This document shows positions 44,952 to 53,501 of a stretch of DNA of 64,000 nucleotides, piece after piece; positions within the stretch are counted from its first letter, which is position 1; every line of letters begins with the position of its first letter. A program made the position numbers and the translations under genes. The stretch comes from Chryseobacterium kimseyorum. Lineage in GTDB: Bacteria > Bacteroidota > Bacteroidia > Flavobacteriales > Weeksellaceae. The notes under the pieces were generated by a model, which ran no database searches, was not told the DNA's origin, and worked only from the letters and a program-made list of their open reading frames with translations. The stretch spans positions 372,001 to 436,000 of the forward strand of contig NZ_JAPDHW010000001.1 of assembly GCF_025971945.1 (NCBI RefSeq), in the 5' to 3' direction.

Positions 44952-46013
44952 TTAATATAATACGCCAAGACTCTCAGCTGAAAAATCTGAAATTTCTTCG
45001 GTTCTTCCTTCTTTCACTTTCTGTACCCATTGAGGATCTGTTAATAATGCTCTTCCGACAGCGACCAAATCAAAATCCTGACGCTCGAATCTGCGTAACA
45101 ATTCAGAAAGATCAGTTTTCTCACTGTTTTCACCAGCAAATGCTCCCATAAAATCTCCGCTTAATCCAACAGAACCTACCGTGATTGTCGGCTGCCCCGT
45201 GATCTTCTTTGCCCAACCTGCAAAATTCAGATTAGAACCTTCAAATTCAGGTTCCCAAAAACGTCGTTGTGAACAGTGGAAAATATCTACTCCGGCATCT
45301 TTCAACGGTAAAAGCCAGTCTTCCATTTCAGCAGGACTAGTCGCCAGCCTGCTTTTGTAATCCTGCTGCTTCCATTGAGAAAGTCTGATAATAATAGTGA
45401 AATCTTCACCTACCGCAGCTCTGATCGCTTTTACTACATCTACCGCAAAACGGCTTCTCTCTTTAATATTTTTTCCACCATATACGTCTGTTCTTGTATT
45501 GGTCACTTCCCAAAAAAACTGATCGATCAGGTAACCGTGAGCGCCGTGAATTTCAAGACAGTCAAATCCCAAATCCTTTGCTGATTTTGCAGAAGCTGCA
45601 AACTGAGCGATAGTATCTTTGATGTCTTCCAAAGTCATCGTTGATGCTTTCTCCATCGGAACTTCAGGATAAATTTCTGAACTTCTTGTGTCACCAACGT
45701 GCCAAATCTGAGGTCCCATTTTACCACCGTTATGATGAACGGCATCAATGACATTTTTCCATCCCTGCAGAGCTTCTGTTCCGTAAAAATCTGGAATATT
45801 CTGTATATTTTTCGAAGCAGGACGATTGATTACGGTACCTTCAGATAAAATTAAGCCCACATTAGAGGCAGCTCTTCTCGCATAGTATTCTTCAATTGCT
45901 TTGGTAGGCACTCCATTATCAGACTGTGCTCTCGTCATTGGAGCCATTACGAGTCTGTTTTTTATATTTAAATTCTTATATTGGAATGGGGTGAATAACG
46001 CGTCTATATTCAT
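44952..46013 (-). CDS. Old Yellow Enzyme family alkene reductase
   Basis: A 353-residue FMN TIM barrel with LVMAPMTRAQSDNG, HVGDTRSS, and the HGAHGYLIDQF substrate-binding His pair, all conserved in OYE/NemA-type enzymes. It reduces enones, quinones, maleimides or nitro-compounds with NAD(P)H. It is divergent from an HxlR-type regulator gene with GTAAC repeats between them, the usual arrangement for electrophile-sensing circuits. Length normal. Confidence 0.94.
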   Translation of the reverse strand: MNIDALFTPFQYKNLNIKNRLVMAPMTRAQSDNGVPTKAIEEYYARRAASNVGLILSEGTVINRPASKNIQNIPDFYGTEALQGWKNVIDAVHHNGGKMGPQIWHVGDTRSSEIYPEVPMEKASTMTLEDIKDTIAQFAASAKSAKDLGFDCLEIHGAHGYLIDQFFWEVTNTRTDVYGGKNIKERSRFAVDVVKAIRAAVGEDFTIIIRLSQWKQQDYKSRLATSPAEMEDWLLPLKDAGVDIFHCSQRRFWEPEFEGSNLNFAGWAKKITGQPTITVGSVGLSGDFMGAFAGENSEKTDLSELLRRFERQDFDLVAVGRALLTDPQWVQKVKEGRTEEISDFSAESLGVLY

Positions 46014-46049
46014 TTTTTTAAAATTAATTTAATGATTAAATTCTTTATT

Positions 46050-46122
46050 GTTACACAAAGTAACTAATAATAGTTTGCTTTTGTATCAAATTCTAAAAAA
46101 AAACTAGTAACTTAGCAGTAAC
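46050..46122. promoter_or_regulatory. GTAAC repeats between OYE and hxlR-type genes
   Basis: GTTAC (46050-46054) and GTAAC (46060-46064) form an inverted repeat with a five-base spacer. GTAAC also occurs at 46107-46111 and 46118-46122, eleven bases apart. GTAACTAATA occurs twice. This fits a dimeric winged-helix regulator site controlling the divergent genes. Confidence 0.5.
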
Positions 46123-46144
46123 TAATAGCTAAATTTAACATAAA

Positions 46145-46492
46145 TTGAGACAGGAAAAGATTAAACAGTGCAGCTGCCCGCTCGGAAAAGCGATGTCAGC
46201 CTTAGGCAGCAAGTGGAAACCCATTATTGTGCTGGTCATTAAAGACCGTACATTAAGATTTGGGGAAATTGCAGCGCGGATATCCGTCATTTCCCGTAAA
46301 GTTCTTACTGATCAGTTGCGGGAAATGGAAGAAGACAGATTGCTGACCAGACAGGAATTTAAAGAACTGCCACCAAGAGTGGAGTATCATCTTACTGAAA
46401 AAGGTCTGGCACTTTTACCCATTTTACATTTATTGGAAGAATGGGAAAATGAATTTGATTTTTCAGAGAAAAAACTCGATGTCACCGTTTAA
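46145..46492 (+). CDS. HxlR family redox-type regulator
   Basis: A 115-residue winged-helix protein of the HxlR family: CPLGKAMSALGSKWKPIIVLVI, ISRKVLTDQLREMEEDRLLTRQEF and VEYHLTEKGLALLPIL. Cys9 and Cys11 near the N-terminus match the position where YodB/CatR-type members sense quinones and aldehydes. No ATG precedes the conserved part, so a TTG at 46145 is the likely start. It is divergent from the OYE gene and 34 bases upstream of a CAT-like gene, both possible targets. Confidence 0.87.
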   Translation: MRQEKIKQCSCPLGKAMSALGSKWKPIIVLVIKDRTLRFGEIAARISVISRKVLTDQLREMEEDRLLTRQEFKELPPRVEYHLTEKGLALLPILHLLEEWENEFDFSEKKLDVTV

Positions 46493-46526
46493 TGTTAATC
46501 GGATAAAAAGATTTGCTGAGATTGAA

Positions 46527-47153
46527 ATGAAAGAAATAGATATCGAAAACTGGAACAGAAAAGAACATTTTGAATTTTTCTCCAAAATGAAAAGTCCGTT
46601 TTTCGGATTTACTTCTGAGGTCGATTGTACAAAAGCTTATGATAATGCAAAAGAGCATGGTCATTCGTTCTACGCATTGTATCTTTATAAGTCGATGGTT
46701 GCGATTAATACAGTAGATGAACTGAAACTCCGAATCGTTGATGGCAAAGTGATTTTATATGATGAAGTGCACGTTGGAGGTACCATTGGCAGACCAGACG
46801 GAACTTTCGGATTTTCATTTTTTCATTATTCTGAGAACTTTGAAATCTTTAATGAAAATTTACAAAAGGAAGTGAAGTCTGTTCAAAACTCTACAGGTTT
46901 GGGAATCAGCAATGATGTATTGCCGATTAATCATATCAGGCATACTACCATTCCGTGGAGGTCATTTTCAGCCATGCTTCATCCCACCAATTTTGATCCT
47001 AAAGAGTCAATACCAAAAATTACATTTGGAAAATTCAGTATCCGTGATGGCAGAAAATATTTACCCGTTTCTATCGAAGCCCATCACGGTTTGGCAGACG
47101 GATTACATCTGGCAAAGTATTTTGCAGAATTTGAAAGACAGTTGAGTTTATAA
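46527..47153 (+). CDS. Chloramphenicol acetyltransferase-like protein
   Basis: From the ATG at 46527 a 208-residue CAT-fold acetyltransferase. The catalytic HHxxxDG appears as HHGLADGLH (His187, Asp191), and the family pattern EHGHSFYALYLYKSM, DGTFGFSFF and FGKF is present. Size fits trimeric CAT. It may acetylate chloramphenicol or another hydroxyl compound; resistance is not proven. The frame is open 26 codons upstream into the hxlR gene, but 46527 gives the conserved start. Terminator follows. Confidence 0.86.
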   Translation: MKEIDIENWNRKEHFEFFSKMKSPFFGFTSEVDCTKAYDNAKEHGHSFYALYLYKSMVAINTVDELKLRIVDGKVILYDEVHVGGTIGRPDGTFGFSFFHYSENFEIFNENLQKEVKSVQNSTGLGISNDVLPINHIRHTTIPWRSFSAMLHPTNFDPKESIPKITFGKFSIRDGRKYLPVSIEAHHGLADGLHLAKYFAEFERQLSL

Positions 47154-47154
47154 C

Positions 47155-47186
47155 AAAAAAAATCCTGATTTACTCAGGATTTTTTG
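47155..47186. terminator. Bidirectional terminator, CAT-like/Nudix genes
   Basis: AAAAATCCTGA pairs with TCAGGATTTTT around a five-base loop (47158-47184); convergent genes on both sides. Confidence 0.8.
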
Positions 47187-47187
47187 A

Positions 47188-47937
47188 TTACCAGTTATTC
47201 AAACCGTTTTCTAAAGCTTTTTTATAATTTTCTTCGTCAAAAGAGTATAGGTCTGGAGATTTGTGAGCTCCACCACGACGTTGCTCGTCTAACTTTCTGA
47301 GAATTCCCAAATTCTTGATTTTTCTGTAGAAATTTCCTCTGTTGAGCTCTTTACCCAAAATCGTTTCATACAATTTCTGCAATTCTGAAAGAGTAAATTT
47401 TTCAGGCAAAAGATTATAACCGATTGGTTTATAAGAAATTCTTTCTCTTAAAGCCAGTAAGGCTTTTTCTATAATCTCGCGGTGATCCATTGCCAGTTCA
47501 ATCTCATTGAGCTGACTTAGATAGATCCACTCACATTTATCACTGTACTCATCAATGATAAGATCGGCATTATCCGGATTGTACAGAGCATAATATCCTA
47601 TTGATACGAAACGTTGTTTGTGCCAGAGAGAATCATCAAAGTCTTCAAAATAAAATTCACTTCTTTTGTTCTTTCCAAAAACAGCAAATTCTTCCAAATA
47701 GACATCAGAAATACCGGCTCTGTCTCTCAAAACTCTTTTTGCGGCATCATCTAGATCTTCATCTTTTTTCACATAACCACCTGGTAACAGCCACTGCTTG
47801 CGGTAAGTCATTTGCAGAAGCAGAACTTTAAGCTCACTTTTATCAAAACCAAAAACGACAGGGTCGGCCGACAGATGTGGAAGGTAAATGTCTTTTGCCT
47901 CTTCAGATTTCCTTAAAAATTGTTGTTGTGAATCCAT
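47188..47937 (-). CDS. Nudix-fold transcriptional regulator (NrtR-like) of sugar use
   Basis: A 249-residue protein: N-terminal Nudix fold (about 20-150) and C-terminal winged helix (about 165-240, LSELQKLYETILGKELNRGNFYRKIKNLGIL). The Nudix box at 53-76 (GGYVKK...DRAGI) has lost the catalytic glutamates: RE/EE positions read RVLRDR. Related regulators in Bacteroides sense sugars or ADP-ribose-like ligands without hydrolysis. It is divergent from the TonB receptor/GH3 locus, so it probably controls it. A TAAATTTG box lies 28 bases upstream. Confidence 0.87.
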   Translation of the reverse strand: MDSQQQFLRKSEEAKDIYLPHLSADPVVFGFDKSELKVLLLQMTYRKQWLLPGGYVKKDEDLDDAAKRVLRDRAGISDVYLEEFAVFGKNKRSEFYFEDFDDSLWHKQRFVSIGYYALYNPDNADLIIDEYSDKCEWIYLSQLNEIELAMDHREIIEKALLALRERISYKPIGYNLLPEKFTLSELQKLYETILGKELNRGNFYRKIKNLGILRKLDEQRRGGAHKSPDLYSFDEENYKKALENGLNNW

Positions 47938-48501
47938 ATGCTTATTTGTGAGTGTCTAATATGACAAATTTAACATTAAAATATTAAGAATTTCTGAAAA
48001 AATACGTAGAGAACGTGATTTTGGGGAATATTTTAATTGATTTTTATCATAGTTTCGCTATGAAACAATGAGAAATTATTGAATATGTATAATTTAAACA
48101 TCTATAAATCAAATAATTAAATTTAAGATTAAGTTTTATTAACATTTTTCTTTGCAGATTCATCTAAAGCATGTATAATTGTAATGTTTCATATAGAAGC
48201 AATAAAAACACACTGCTCGATAAAATTTATTTCAAGATATTTTTGTTTGAATATGTTAGACTACAAGACAGTGAAATTCATTTTCATTGAAGGTCTAAAT
48301 ACAATTTGGAATTAGATAGAATTTTAAATGCATCTACAAGTATTTAATATGATCCAACTGATCAAAAAGCAGGTTACCTAAAATTCCAAAAATTTTTAAT
48401 GATATAGAAATCACCCAAAAATTGGGTGCAGGAAATGTTGTGCCTTACAACAAGTGATAGAAAAAATAAAGAAAGAGAAAAGACAAACTATATAATAAAA
48501 C
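47938..48501. other. Divergent regulatory region of the carbohydrate locus
   Basis: A 564-base AT-rich gap. It contains a TAAATTTG box for the Nudix gene (47965-47972, minus), a TATTTTTG box (48238-48245, plus), a CATAG/CTATG hairpin near 48051-48065 and a perfect CACCCAA/TTGGGTG hairpin at 48412-48428, 73 bases before the receptor ATG. I see no operator with convincing dyad for the regulator and no RNA gene. Confidence 0.4.
47965..47972 (-). promoter_or_regulatory. -7 box for the Nudix regulator gene (TAAATTTG)
   Basis: TAAATTTG on the minus strand, 28 bases before the ATG at 47937. It lies in a TAATAT...ATATTA context that could bind the regulator itself. Confidence 0.45.
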
Positions 48502-50769
48502 ATGAGAAAATCTACACTTAAAATTTCAGCTCTCGGACTGATACTTTCCTTCGCCACAGTTTTTGGACAAGAAAAGACTGACAGTCTTGCAGTGAAAAGC
48601 GCTATCAATGCTGCTGCAAAAAATGAAGAAGGCGTAAAAACTGTGACCACGTCTTCCAAAGAAGATAACAATAGAAACGTAATGTTGAACGCAGCCAACA
48701 ACACGAGTCCAAGAGACGTGAACATCGGTTTGCCATCAACAGTTGGTGGAATTACCATCCTTGAAAACGATTTGCCTGCCGTTTATTTCTTCTGGCCTGA
48801 ACTTCCCAACAAAACCTGGAGACAGAGTGTAGGCTTGGAAAAAACCGGACTATTGAAAATGGACCAACTAGCCAACACAATGGGTGACCTTGGTTTTGCA
48901 GTCAACTCTTATTCTCAAACCGGAACCAAAGATTTTAAATTAAAAGGAAAGTTTACAACGAGTACTTTCGGTTGGCTACAGGGTGACGTGAATGTTTCCG
49001 GACCGATTTCTAAAAATGGCTGGACGTACACCGTTGGCGCTTTTGCCAACTTCGACCCGAGCACTTATAAATTGGGATTCACGAGAAATGTAGATGAAAC
49101 GAAGATTTTCAGAGCAGGTGTTACCAAATATTTTAATGATGATAAAGGAAAAATCTCGATTCAATACAAATACGCAGATTCTTATAGCATTACCAATTAC
49201 GCCGTTTTCCAATACGGACCGGAAGGTAAAGTAACCGAGCTAGACAATTTCAGAATTGGTAGAGATTCTTACGTGGTGAGAGACGGGCAAATCAAAATGA
49301 AAGACATCTTTTCCGGACAAACCTATTGGGCAAATATGGATGGAAATGACAGCAGAAATACTTCTCACAACATCGATATTTTCGGTAATTATTTATTAAA
49401 CAACGGCTGGAATTTTAAGTTTTCAACGAGAGCACACTTTGCTACCGCGAAATCTTCCAACATCATTCCTTTAAGTATTTTCAATGCTGATGCGGCTTCA
49501 GGTTACACGATTGCTTCAACAGGTCAGGCTTACACCGGAGCAGTGGGAACTCAGCTGGCAATGCACACGCCTTCAACACCAATTACCAATATCGCAGGAC
49601 GTTTTTCATTAAACAAACAATTGGGAAATCACAATGTGACGGTTGGAGTTTTAGAACAATATTATAATATCGATAAATTCACTTCGAACAGGTCGTTTTT
49701 CTTCCAGACAACGGAACCACAACCTCAGAGACTGATTGGCCCGACAACGGATGCAGACGGATTTTATAATTACAATGCAGGAGGAGAATTCCACAGTGGA
49801 ACGGAAAATAAACTTTCAGTGTATGGAACCGACGAGTGGAAAGTTTCTGATAATTTCAATTTAAGCTATGGTTTGCATTTGAAAAACCACATCTTAGACG
49901 GAGAATATTCTTTAACGCCGAGAACAGTTGGTTTTAACTTTACAGACCCAAGCCAGTTTAATCAAATCAATCAAAGTTTTTACCAGATTGGAGGTAGTTT
50001 GAATGCGACGTACAACATCAGCAAAAACTTCGGTGTTATCGCAAACGCTTTATATACTGAAGAAAACAGAAGACTGGAAAGTTATTCTCAGGCTTTCGAA
50101 CCGAATACCAACAAAATCAAAAGTCCATTGGGAGCGTTGGGGATTTTCTGGAATACAGATTACATTCAGTTGATTTCTCAGGCGACTTATCTTAAAAAGA
50201 ACAACAACCTGAACAGATATAACTTGGTCAACCCAGCGAATACGACTCAGGCACAAAACGTTACGGTTTACTATGATATTCAGACCATTGGATGGACAAC
50301 CGATTTTGTGGTAAAACCTTTCAAAGGATTTAACCTGCATTATCTATTGACTTTGCAGAATCCTGTTTACAAGAAATTCAATTTCAATGCTTTCGGAACG
50401 GCTTACGATTACAACGACAACAATGTTTTGGGGGTAGCTAAAGTGTTGATGGAAATCGACCCAAGTTATACGATTGACAAATGGAGATTCTGGGCAAGTT
50501 TTAGATATTTCTCAAAACAATATGCGAATCTTACGAACGCTTTATACTTCGCTCCAAGATGGGAAACTTTCGGTGGGGTTAGTTATACGGTAAACAAAAA
50601 CATCAACCTTGGCGCAACGGTTATCAACTTCTTAAACCAAAGGGGAGCCAGCGGAACCATCAACGGTGCCGAACTGATTACCGATGCCAATCCATATTAC
50701 GGAAAACTGTTGACGGGAACGTACATTATGCCATTGACAGGTCAGTTTTCTGTAAGCTTTAATTTCTAA
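48502..50769 (+). CDS. TonB-dependent outer-membrane receptor
   Basis: A 755-residue protein with signal peptide (MRKSTLKISALGLILSFATVFGQ), a plug domain (about 60-180, with NVMLNAANNTSPRDVNIGLP) and a beta-barrel ending in Phe (GQFSVSFNF). It lacks the carboxypeptidase-like N-domain of SusC proteins, and no SusD gene is next to it, so it is a plain TonB receptor, not a SusCD pair. Co-transcribed with a GH3 gene ten bases downstream. It likely imports glycoside or oligosaccharide. Confidence 0.88.
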   Translation: MRKSTLKISALGLILSFATVFGQEKTDSLAVKSAINAAAKNEEGVKTVTTSSKEDNNRNVMLNAANNTSPRDVNIGLPSTVGGITILENDLPAVYFFWPELPNKTWRQSVGLEKTGLLKMDQLANTMGDLGFAVNSYSQTGTKDFKLKGKFTTSTFGWLQGDVNVSGPISKNGWTYTVGAFANFDPSTYKLGFTRNVDETKIFRAGVTKYFNDDKGKISIQYKYADSYSITNYAVFQYGPEGKVTELDNFRIGRDSYVVRDGQIKMKDIFSGQTYWANMDGNDSRNTSHNIDIFGNYLLNNGWNFKFSTRAHFATAKSSNIIPLSIFNADAASGYTIASTGQAYTGAVGTQLAMHTPSTPITNIAGRFSLNKQLGNHNVTVGVLEQYYNIDKFTSNRSFFFQTTEPQPQRLIGPTTDADGFYNYNAGGEFHSGTENKLSVYGTDEWKVSDNFNLSYGLHLKNHILDGEYSLTPRTVGFNFTDPSQFNQINQSFYQIGGSLNATYNISKNFGVIANALYTEENRRLESYSQAFEPNTNKIKSPLGALGIFWNTDYIQLISQATYLKKNNNLNRYNLVNPANTTQAQNVTVYYDIQTIGWTTDFVVKPFKGFNLHYLLTLQNPVYKKFNFNAFGTAYDYNDNNVLGVAKVLMEIDPSYTIDKWRFWASFRYFSKQYANLTNALYFAPRWETFGGVSYTVNKNINLGATVINFLNQRGASGTINGAELITDANPYYGKLLTGTYIMPLTGQFSVSFNF

Positions 50770-50779
50770 AATTTTAATA

Positions 50780-53074
50780 ATGAAAAAAACAGTTTTAAAT
50801 GTTGCCGCATTATTTTTAGGACTAACAGCGTTTGCACAAAACATTCAAACCGTAACCAATTCCAAAGGTCCGGTTTTAGGATATTCTGCAGATTCAGGCG
50901 TGAAAATCCTGACGATTGCAGGAAATAAATTCAAAGATTTAAACAAAAACGGAAAGCTGGATATATACGAAGACTGGAGACTTCCGGTTGACGAAAGAGC
51001 AAAAGATTTAGCTTCAAAAATGTCAGTGGAACAGATTGCAGGATTGATGTTGTACAGCGGTCACCAATCTGTTCCTGCTCCTGCAGAAGGTTTCAGGGCA
51101 GGAAAGTACAACGGAATGTTCTACAAAGAAAGTGGCGCCAAAGCTTTTGACTTAACAGACCAGCAGAAGAAATTTCTGAAGGACGATAATCTTCGTCACG
51201 TCTTGGTAACGACAGTGGAATCTCCGGAAATTGCAGCAAAGTGGAGCAATAATATCCAAGCTTACATCGAAGGTTTAGGATTGGGAATTCCTGCCAACAA
51301 CAGTACAGACCCGAGACATTCGGCAACGGTAACGGCAGAATTCAATGAAGGAGCTGGCGGACAAATCTCTCTTTGGCCGGACGGTTTGGCAATGGGCGCA
51401 ACTTTCGACCCGGAGTTGGTGAAGAAATTCGGAAACATCGCCGCGCAGGAATATAGAGCGTTAGGAATTTCAACGGCTTTATCGCCTCAAATCGACCTGG
51501 GAACAGAACCCCGTTGGTACCGAATAGCTTATGTTTTCTCGGAAAGTCCCGAATTGACCGCAGATTTGGGAAGAGGTTACATCGACGGTTTCCAGACAAC
51601 CATCGGAAGTAAAAACGGTTGGGGGAACAAAAGTGTCAATGCAATGGTCAAACATTGGCCAGGTGGCGGACCTGAAGAAGGTGGACGTGACGGTCACTGG
51701 GCAATGGGAAAATACGCCGTTTATCCAGGAAATAATTTCCACAACCACGTAAAACCTTTTACTGAAGGTGCTTTTAAACTCAACGGCGGAACCAAAGAAG
51801 CTTCTGCGGTAATGCCTTACTACACGATTAGTTTCAATCAGGATACGAAAAACGGAGAAAACGTTGGAAACGGTTACAGCAAGTACTTAATCACCGATTT
51901 ACTGCGTGGAAAATACAAATACGACGGCGTAGTGTGCACCGATTGGTTGATTACAGCAGACGAACCGAAATCTCCTGGTGGATTTGCCGGAAAACCTTGG
52001 GGTGCAGAGAAATTATCCATCGCAGAACGTCATTACAAAGTTTTAGAAGCGGGCGTTGACCAATTTGGAGGAAACAACGACAAAGCCCCTGTTCTAGAAG
52101 CCTATCAAATGGGTGTAAAAGAACACGGCGAAAAGGCATATCGTGCAAAATTTGAGCAGTCAGCCGTTCGTCTGTTGAGAAATTTCTTCAGAACCGGATT
52201 GTTTGAAAACCCTTACGTAAACACGGAAGAAACCAAGAAAATCGTTGGTAATCCAGAATTTATGAAAGCAGGTTACGAAGCTCAGGTAAAATCCATCGTA
52301 ATGCTGAAAAACAAAGCCAATATTCTTCCGATAAAAGAAAGAAAAACGGCTTACATTCCAAAGCGATATTCTCCGGCAACGTTCAACTGGTGGGGAATTT
52401 ACACCGGACCGTCTTTGGAATATCCTGTGGATATCGAAAAAGTGAAACAGCATTTTAATGTGACCGATGACCCTGCGAAAGCTGATTTTGCCTTGGTTTT
52501 TGTGAAAAGTCCGCACAGTGAAGAAGGCGGTTACAGCGATGTTGATGCCAAAGAGGGCGGAAACGGTTACGTCCCGATTTCTCTTCAATACCAGACGTAC
52601 ACGGCAACCGAAGCCCGTGAAAAAAGTATCGCAGCGGGAGACCCTGTTCTTGCACCCAACGTACACGACAGAACCTTCAAAAACAAAACTTCTACAGCGA
52701 CCAATTTCACAGATTTGCTAGCGATAGAAAATGCGTACAAAGCAATGAACGGAAAACCTGTCATCGTTTCTATCACCGCTTCCAAGCCGATGGTTTTTAA
52801 TGAATTCGAAAAACACGCAGACGCAATTCTGATGAATTTCAACGTGTCAAATCAGGCAGTTGTGGATATTGTGACCGGAAAATACGAACCTTCAGGATTG
52901 CTTCCGCTTCAGATGCCTGCGAATATGGCGACGGTTGAAAAGCAGAAAGAAGACGTTCCTTACGATATGGAAACGCACAAAGATTCCGAAGGTCACAACT
53001 ACGATTTCGGGTATGGAATGAACTGGTCTGGTGTGATTAAAGATACTAGAACTCAAAAATATCATAAGCAATAG
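50780..53074 (+). CDS. Glycoside hydrolase family 3 (exo-beta-glucanase-like)
   Basis: A 764-residue exported enzyme: signal peptide MKKTVLNVAALFLGLTAFAQ, an EF-hand-like loop (DLNKNGKLDIYEDWR, near 54-68), GH3 N-domain with KHWPGGGPEEGGRDGHW and the nucleophile Asp388 in VVCTDWLI, then the GH3 C-domain. It hydrolyses terminal beta-linked sugars. Starts ten bases after the receptor stop, so same operon. Subgroup looks like the exo-1,3/1,4-glucanase type of Bacteroidetes. Acts in periplasm or at the surface. Confidence 0.92.
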   Translation: MKKTVLNVAALFLGLTAFAQNIQTVTNSKGPVLGYSADSGVKILTIAGNKFKDLNKNGKLDIYEDWRLPVDERAKDLASKMSVEQIAGLMLYSGHQSVPAPAEGFRAGKYNGMFYKESGAKAFDLTDQQKKFLKDDNLRHVLVTTVESPEIAAKWSNNIQAYIEGLGLGIPANNSTDPRHSATVTAEFNEGAGGQISLWPDGLAMGATFDPELVKKFGNIAAQEYRALGISTALSPQIDLGTEPRWYRIAYVFSESPELTADLGRGYIDGFQTTIGSKNGWGNKSVNAMVKHWPGGGPEEGGRDGHWAMGKYAVYPGNNFHNHVKPFTEGAFKLNGGTKEASAVMPYYTISFNQDTKNGENVGNGYSKYLITDLLRGKYKYDGVVCTDWLITADEPKSPGGFAGKPWGAEKLSIAERHYKVLEAGVDQFGGNNDKAPVLEAYQMGVKEHGEKAYRAKFEQSAVRLLRNFFRTGLFENPYVNTEETKKIVGNPEFMKAGYEAQVKSIVMLKNKANILPIKERKTAYIPKRYSPATFNWWGIYTGPSLEYPVDIEKVKQHFNVTDDPAKADFALVFVKSPHSEEGGYSDVDAKEGGNGYVPISLQYQTYTATEAREKSIAAGDPVLAPNVHDRTFKNKTSTATNFTDLLAIENAYKAMNGKPVIVSITASKPMVFNEFEKHADAILMNFNVSNQAVVDIVTGKYEPSGLLPLQMPANMATVEKQKEDVPYDMETHKDSEGHNYDFGYGMNWSGVIKDTRTQKYHKQ

Positions 53075-53103
53075 TTCATCATAAATAGGTTAATTGATGT
53101 CTT

Positions 53104-53140
53104 GAGACCGGGCATTATGTTCGGTCTCATTTCTTTTTAC
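53104..53140 (+). terminator. Terminator after the first GH3 gene
   Basis: GAGACCG (53104-53110) and CGGTCTC (53122-53128) form a seven-bp stem, followed by ATTTCTTTTT. The first operon (receptor, GH3) ends here. Confidence 0.7.
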
Positions 53141-53151
53141 TAGAATATTTT

Positions 53152-53269
53152 GGGCAGCTTTTCCGCCTTCCGTTCCCGCTTTTTTGTCATTGCGAAGAAA
53201 CTGAGTCAACAAGTTGAACTTTTCAGCAATCGCAATAACAAAAAGAGCTCCACTCAAGTCGGGCTGCGT
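53152..53269. repeat. GGGCAGC...CGGGCTGC repeat, copy 2
   Basis: Starts GGGCAGCTTTTCCGCCTTCCGTTC and ends CCACTCAAGTCGGGCTGC, the same ends as 31880-31988. The inside differs in length and sequence (includes TTTTTGTCATTGCGA). A minus-strand 62-codon frame through it is an artefact of the repeat. Confidence 0.6.
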
Positions 53270-53310
53270 GAGATTCACTGTTAAAATTATTGAGATAAGT
53301 CCACGGCATT

Positions 53311-53378
53311 TTTGTCATTCCGTAGGAATCTCAACAATGCTATTAAATCCTTTGTCTAGATTCCTACGGAATGACAAA
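53311..53378. repeat. Perfect 21-bp inverted repeat (TCATTCCGTAGGAATCT type)
   Basis: The arms 53311-53331 and 53358-53378 are exact complements (core TCATTCCGTAGGAATC), 26 bases apart. A fragment of similar sequence (ATTCCTTTGGAATGACAA) lies near 27530. Likely a dispersed intergenic hairpin. Just after it, CCCGAAACTTCGGG (53463-53476) forms a small hairpin. Confidence 0.6.
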
Positions 53379-53501
53379 CAAACTGTTATCTAATTGTTTG
53401 TCTTTGCTAAGTGAAACGCCTTTGCGAACTTAAAAACAGTTTAATAATCAAAAAAACCTTAGTCCCGAAACTTCGGGATTAAAAATTAATATCAAATCAA
53501 A

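Noticed and set aside
46527..47153. Recently acquired resistance cassette
   Set aside because: The CAT-like gene has neighbour-like codon use and sits within an hxlR operon; no insertion sequence or integron features nearby.
48412..48428. Riboswitch in the receptor leader
   Set aside because: Only one seven-bp hairpin without conserved sequence or T-run; no known riboswitch pattern.
48411..48758. 115-codon minus-strand frame
   Set aside because: Antisense to the receptor signal peptide and leader; no neighbour or motif support.
52160..52666. 168-codon frame opposite the first GH3 gene
   Set aside because: It is the antisense of a clearly coding GH3 sequence and has no start context or family pattern.
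53090..53278. 62-codon minus-strand frame
   Set aside because: It lies across the terminator and the dispersed GGGCAGC repeat; no coding support.
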